Part shown: piece after piece, positions 62,020 to 64,000 of the stretch | Layout: every line of letters starts with the position of its first letter | How positions within the stretch are numbered: the first letter of the stretch is position 1 | Assembly: GCA_031396205.1 (NCBI GenBank) | Contig: JANNKH010000083.1 | Location: 1 to 64,000, forward strand | DNA from: CAISIP01 sp031396205 | GTDB taxonomy: Bacteria > Pseudomonadota > Gammaproteobacteria > Burkholderiales > Burkholderiaceae_C | Direction of reading: 5' to 3' | DNA: 64,000 nt | Translations under genes and position numbers: made by a program | Notes under the pieces: generated by a model | Seen by the model: the letters and a program-made list of their open reading frames with translations, nothing else | What the model was told of the DNA's origin: nothing | The model's database searches: none

Positions 62020-62988
62020 ATGCGCCATTTCGTCCGATCCATCCTGCTGGCTCCGCTGATGGCGGTTTGCGCGAGCGTCGCCACGGCCCAGGGATATCCG
62101 AACAAGCCGGTCAAGGTCATCGTGACGTTCGCGCCGGGAGGTTTCACCGACGTGGTGGCGCGCATCCTCGGGCAAAGGCTGTCGGTTGCGATGGGACAGC
62201 AGTTCGTCATCGAGAACAAGCCCGGTGCCGGTTCGACCATCGGTACCGACTTCGTGGCCAAGTCTGCGCCCGATGGCTATACGCTGGTGATGGTGTCGAG
62301 CACCCATGTGATCAGCCCCTGGATCTACAAGAGCATGCCGTACGACCCTTTGAAGAGCTTCACGCCGGTGACCAAGCTGGTCGACTCGGCCTACGTGCTG
62401 CTGGTCAACCCCAAGGTAGCCGCGCGCAATGTGCAGGAATTCATTGCGATGGCCAAGGCGGCGCCCGACACCGTCCACTATGCGTCATCAGGCAACGGCA
62501 GCGCCCAGCACCTGATGGGTGGTCTGTTCGCGTCGTTGACCGGCGCCAAACTGGTCCACGTACCCTACAAGGGTAGCAGCGGTGCGGCGTCCGACCTGGT
62601 CGCCGGCGTGGTGGAAAGCAGCTTTGCCGGCGTGCCCAATGCCCTGGCGCAGGTACCGCAAGGCCGCCTCAGGGCGCTGGCGGTGACCACCGCCAAGCGT
62701 ATTCCGCAATTGCCGGACGTGCCGACGATGCAGGAAGCCGGCGTACCGGGTTATGACGCGTCGGTCTGGCTCGCCCTGCTTGCGCCAGCCGGTACCCCGC
62801 GCGATGTGGTCGTGCGCCTGAACACGGAGATCGCCAAGCTGATGGCATCGCCGGAGATTCGCAAGACCCTGCTCGACGCGGGCGTGGAGGTGGCTCCTTC
62901 GAGCCCGGAAGCCATGACCGAATACATGGCGCTCGAACTCGACCGCTGGGGAAAGCTGGTCAAGGAGATCGGCATCAAGATCGAATGA
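62020..62988 (+). CDS. Bug-family tripartite tricarboxylate receptor protein
   Basis: Periplasmic receptor of the Bug/TctC family, 322 residues. The signal peptide is residues 1-23 (cleavage after ATAQ). It shows the family's typical YPNKPVKVIVTFAPGGFTDVVARILG, ENKPGAGSTIGTDFVAKSAPDGYTL and HVPYKGSSGAASDLVAG. Burkholderiales encode many such receptors, often without adjacent TctAB membrane genes, as here. Ligands are usually carboxylates or nicotinate-like acids. It is co-transcribed with the upstream hydrolase. Confidence 0.95.
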   Translation: MRHFVRSILLAPLMAVCASVATAQGYPNKPVKVIVTFAPGGFTDVVARILGQRLSVAMGQQFVIENKPGAGSTIGTDFVAKSAPDGYTLVMVSSTHVISPWIYKSMPYDPLKSFTPVTKLVDSAYVLLVNPKVAARNVQEFIAMAKAAPDTVHYASSGNGSAQHLMGGLFASLTGAKLVHVPYKGSSGAASDLVAGVVESSFAGVPNALAQVPQGRLRALAVTTAKRIPQLPDVPTMQEAGVPGYDASVWLALLAPAGTPRDVVVRLNTEIAKLMASPEIRKTLLDAGVEVAPSSPEAMTEYMALELDRWGKLVKEIGIKIE

Positions 62989-63103
62989 CGCAGTACCCGG
63001 CGATGCAATCGTCGGGCCTGCCCGGGGACGCCTGCAGCCAATCGGTGCAACCATCTGCAGGGGCCGCTTCGACGCGCCATGGCGCATCCGGCAACGCCGG
63101 GGA

Positions 63104-63823
63104 CTACGCCGCCCGTCTCCTGGGCAGCATCCGGTCGTACTCTTTCTTCACTACCGCGTAGCATTCGCAGCAACGGTTCTCCATCGCCGGGCGGTCGAGC
63201 ACCGAGATGTGGCCGCGCTTGTAGCGGATCAATCCGGCCCGCTGCAGGTTGAGCGCAGCCTCGGTCACACCTTCGCGGCGCACGCCGAGCATGTTGGCGA
63301 TCAGCTCCTGGGTCATCACCAGTTCACTGCCCTGCAGGCGGTCCAGGCTCATCAGCAGCCAGCGGCACAATTGCTGGTCCAGCGAATGGTGCCGGTTGCA
63401 CACCGCAGTCTGCGCCATCTGCGTTATCAGCGCCTGGGTATAGCGCAGCAGCAGGTGCATCACCGGGGCGGATCGGTGGAACTCGTCCTGGATGGTTTGT
63501 CCGTCCAGCCGAAACCCCTGGCCGGCGCTTTGCACCAAGGCACGGTTGGGCGTTGAACCGCCCCCCATGAACAGCGAGATGCCGACGATGCCGTCGTTGC
63601 CGACGACGGCGATCTCGGCCGAGGCGCCGTTTTCCATTTCGTACAGCAACGACACGATGGCGGTCGTCGGAAAGTACCCGTGGCTGAGTATGCTGCCCGG
63701 CTCGTACAACACCTGGCCCAACGGCATCTCGACCGGTTCGAGTTGCGTCATCCAGCGTCGCAACTCGGCGTCGGGAAGTGCCGCGAGCAACTGGTTCATT
63801 CCCGGGTTATCGGCAACGGCCAT
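63104..63823 (-). CDS. Crp/Fnr-family transcriptional regulator
   Basis: A regulator of about 239 residues. The N-terminal cyclic-nucleotide-binding-like beta-barrel includes VLYEPGSILSHGYFPTTAIVSLL and GIVGISLFMGGGSTPNRALVQSAG, and the C-terminal winged helix reads MTQELIANMLGVRREGVTEAALNLQRAGLIRY. The ATG at 63823 is used; a TTG 13 codons upstream is also in frame and would directly follow the stop of the sensor kinase. The barrel lacks the canonical cAMP-binding set, so the ligand is unknown. The C-terminal CCECY patch is common to this Burkholderiales subgroup. Confidence 0.88.
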   Translation of the reverse strand: MAVADNPGMNQLLAALPDAELRRWMTQLEPVEMPLGQVLYEPGSILSHGYFPTTAIVSLLYEMENGASAEIAVVGNDGIVGISLFMGGGSTPNRALVQSAGQGFRLDGQTIQDEFHRSAPVMHLLLRYTQALITQMAQTAVCNRHHSLDQQLCRWLLMSLDRLQGSELVMTQELIANMLGVRREGVTEAALNLQRAGLIRYKRGHISVLDRPAMENRCCECYAVVKKEYDRMLPRRRAA

Positions 63824-63862
63824 CAGGAACGTCCCGGGCGGATCCGGGTTGGAGGACGACAA

Positions 63863-64000
63863 TCAGCCACTTGCATCCGCGCCGCCCGCAATCGGCGGCC
63901 CACCGGCCGCGAGCGGTGACCACCCGGCCACGGGAAGCGTGACGACGAATTGGCTGCCGCGCCCGCTGCCCGCACTGTGCGCGACAACGCTGCCGCCATG
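63863..64000 (-). CDS. C-terminal end of a sensor histidine kinase (partial)
   Basis: Forty-five codons up to the stop are visible. They read HGGSVVAHSAGSGRGSQFVVTLPVA, then a Gly/Ala/Pro-rich tail. The first part is the closing strand-loop-strand of a histidine kinase HATPase domain (GGxV...GxGxxFxxxLP). The rest of the gene lies beyond the right edge. It ends about 40 bases before the Crp/Fnr gene on the same strand. Confidence 0.75.
   Translation of the reverse strand, partial: HGGSVVAHSAGSGRGSQFVVTLPVAGWSPLAAGGPPIAGGADASG

Noticed and set aside
62989..63103. Inverted repeats (CCTGCAG/CTGCAGG and GCGCCATGGCGC) between the Bug and Crp/Fnr genes as a terminator
   Set aside because: The long loop and lack of any T-run make an intrinsic terminator doubtful; short palindromes are frequent at this GC content.

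Overview
The window is GC-rich with dense overlapping operons, and its gene content points to a betaproteobacterium of the order Burkholderiales, probably near Comamonadaceae. The supporting genes are paired Liv-type ABC systems, a Bug-type periplasmic receptor, an acyl-CoA ligase/MaoC/DmdC-type dehydrogenase set, ETF-ubiquinone oxidoreductase and a GbsR-controlled cytochrome bd. This is inferred from gene content only; no rRNA or complete tRNA is present.

Left part (1-8160, minus strand): a catabolic operon reading GntR regulator, enolase-superfamily dehydratase/racemase, SMP-30 lactonase, peptide-type (family 5) binding protein, two permeases and a fused double ATPase that runs off the left edge. 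Two inverted TTGATCAA boxes lie before the regulator. From 8795 to 9609 there is a lone PA14-like secreted protein and a histidine-kinase remnant.

9737-23006: ETF-ubiquinone oxidoreductase and an OmpR-type two-component system (minus), then a plus-strand operon with acyl-CoA ligase, Liv ABC transporter (livGF, binding protein, livHM), MaoC hydratase and a 593-residue acyl-CoA dehydrogenase. Together these look like import, CoA activation and beta-oxidation-like degradation of a carboxylic acid, with electrons passed through ETF-QO to quinone. One ATPase of this transporter has Arg in place of the P-loop Lys. A 28-bp tRNA-Asn 3' end with a following hairpin sits just after this operon.

23441-42505: mostly housekeeping and uncharacterised genes. 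These include a small J-domain protein followed by three unknown proteins, an SDR, a HalD/BesD-like 2-oxoglutarate oxygenase, cydAB with a GbsR regulator, an XRE repressor with a palindromic operator, a two-repeat CRISPR-like element (29-nt repeats, 33-nt spacer), a serine hydrolase, a short flagellar rod-like protein, VanZ, Sel1, ornithine-cyclodeaminase-like, SRAP and GGDEF-EAL proteins.

42668-47306: a second complete Liv operon (binding protein, terminator, livH, livM, livG, livF). It is followed by a frameshifted fragment of a rubredoxin reductase that stops exactly where the next gene cluster begins.

47652-60789 (minus): the most notable region, a compact NRPS-PKS-NRPS operon with its own Sfp-type phosphopantetheinyl transferase. 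Reading order is PPTase, C-A-MT-T (with a PRMT-like methyltransferase inside the A domain), KS-AT-KR-ACP, then C-A-T with a valine-like code. Collinear logic predicts an amino acid extended by malonate and ketoreduced to a statine-type gamma-amino-beta-hydroxy acid, then joined to valine. There is no loading module and no thioesterase. A divergent alpha/beta hydrolase plus Bug receptor pair, a Crp/Fnr regulator and the end of a histidine kinase close the window.
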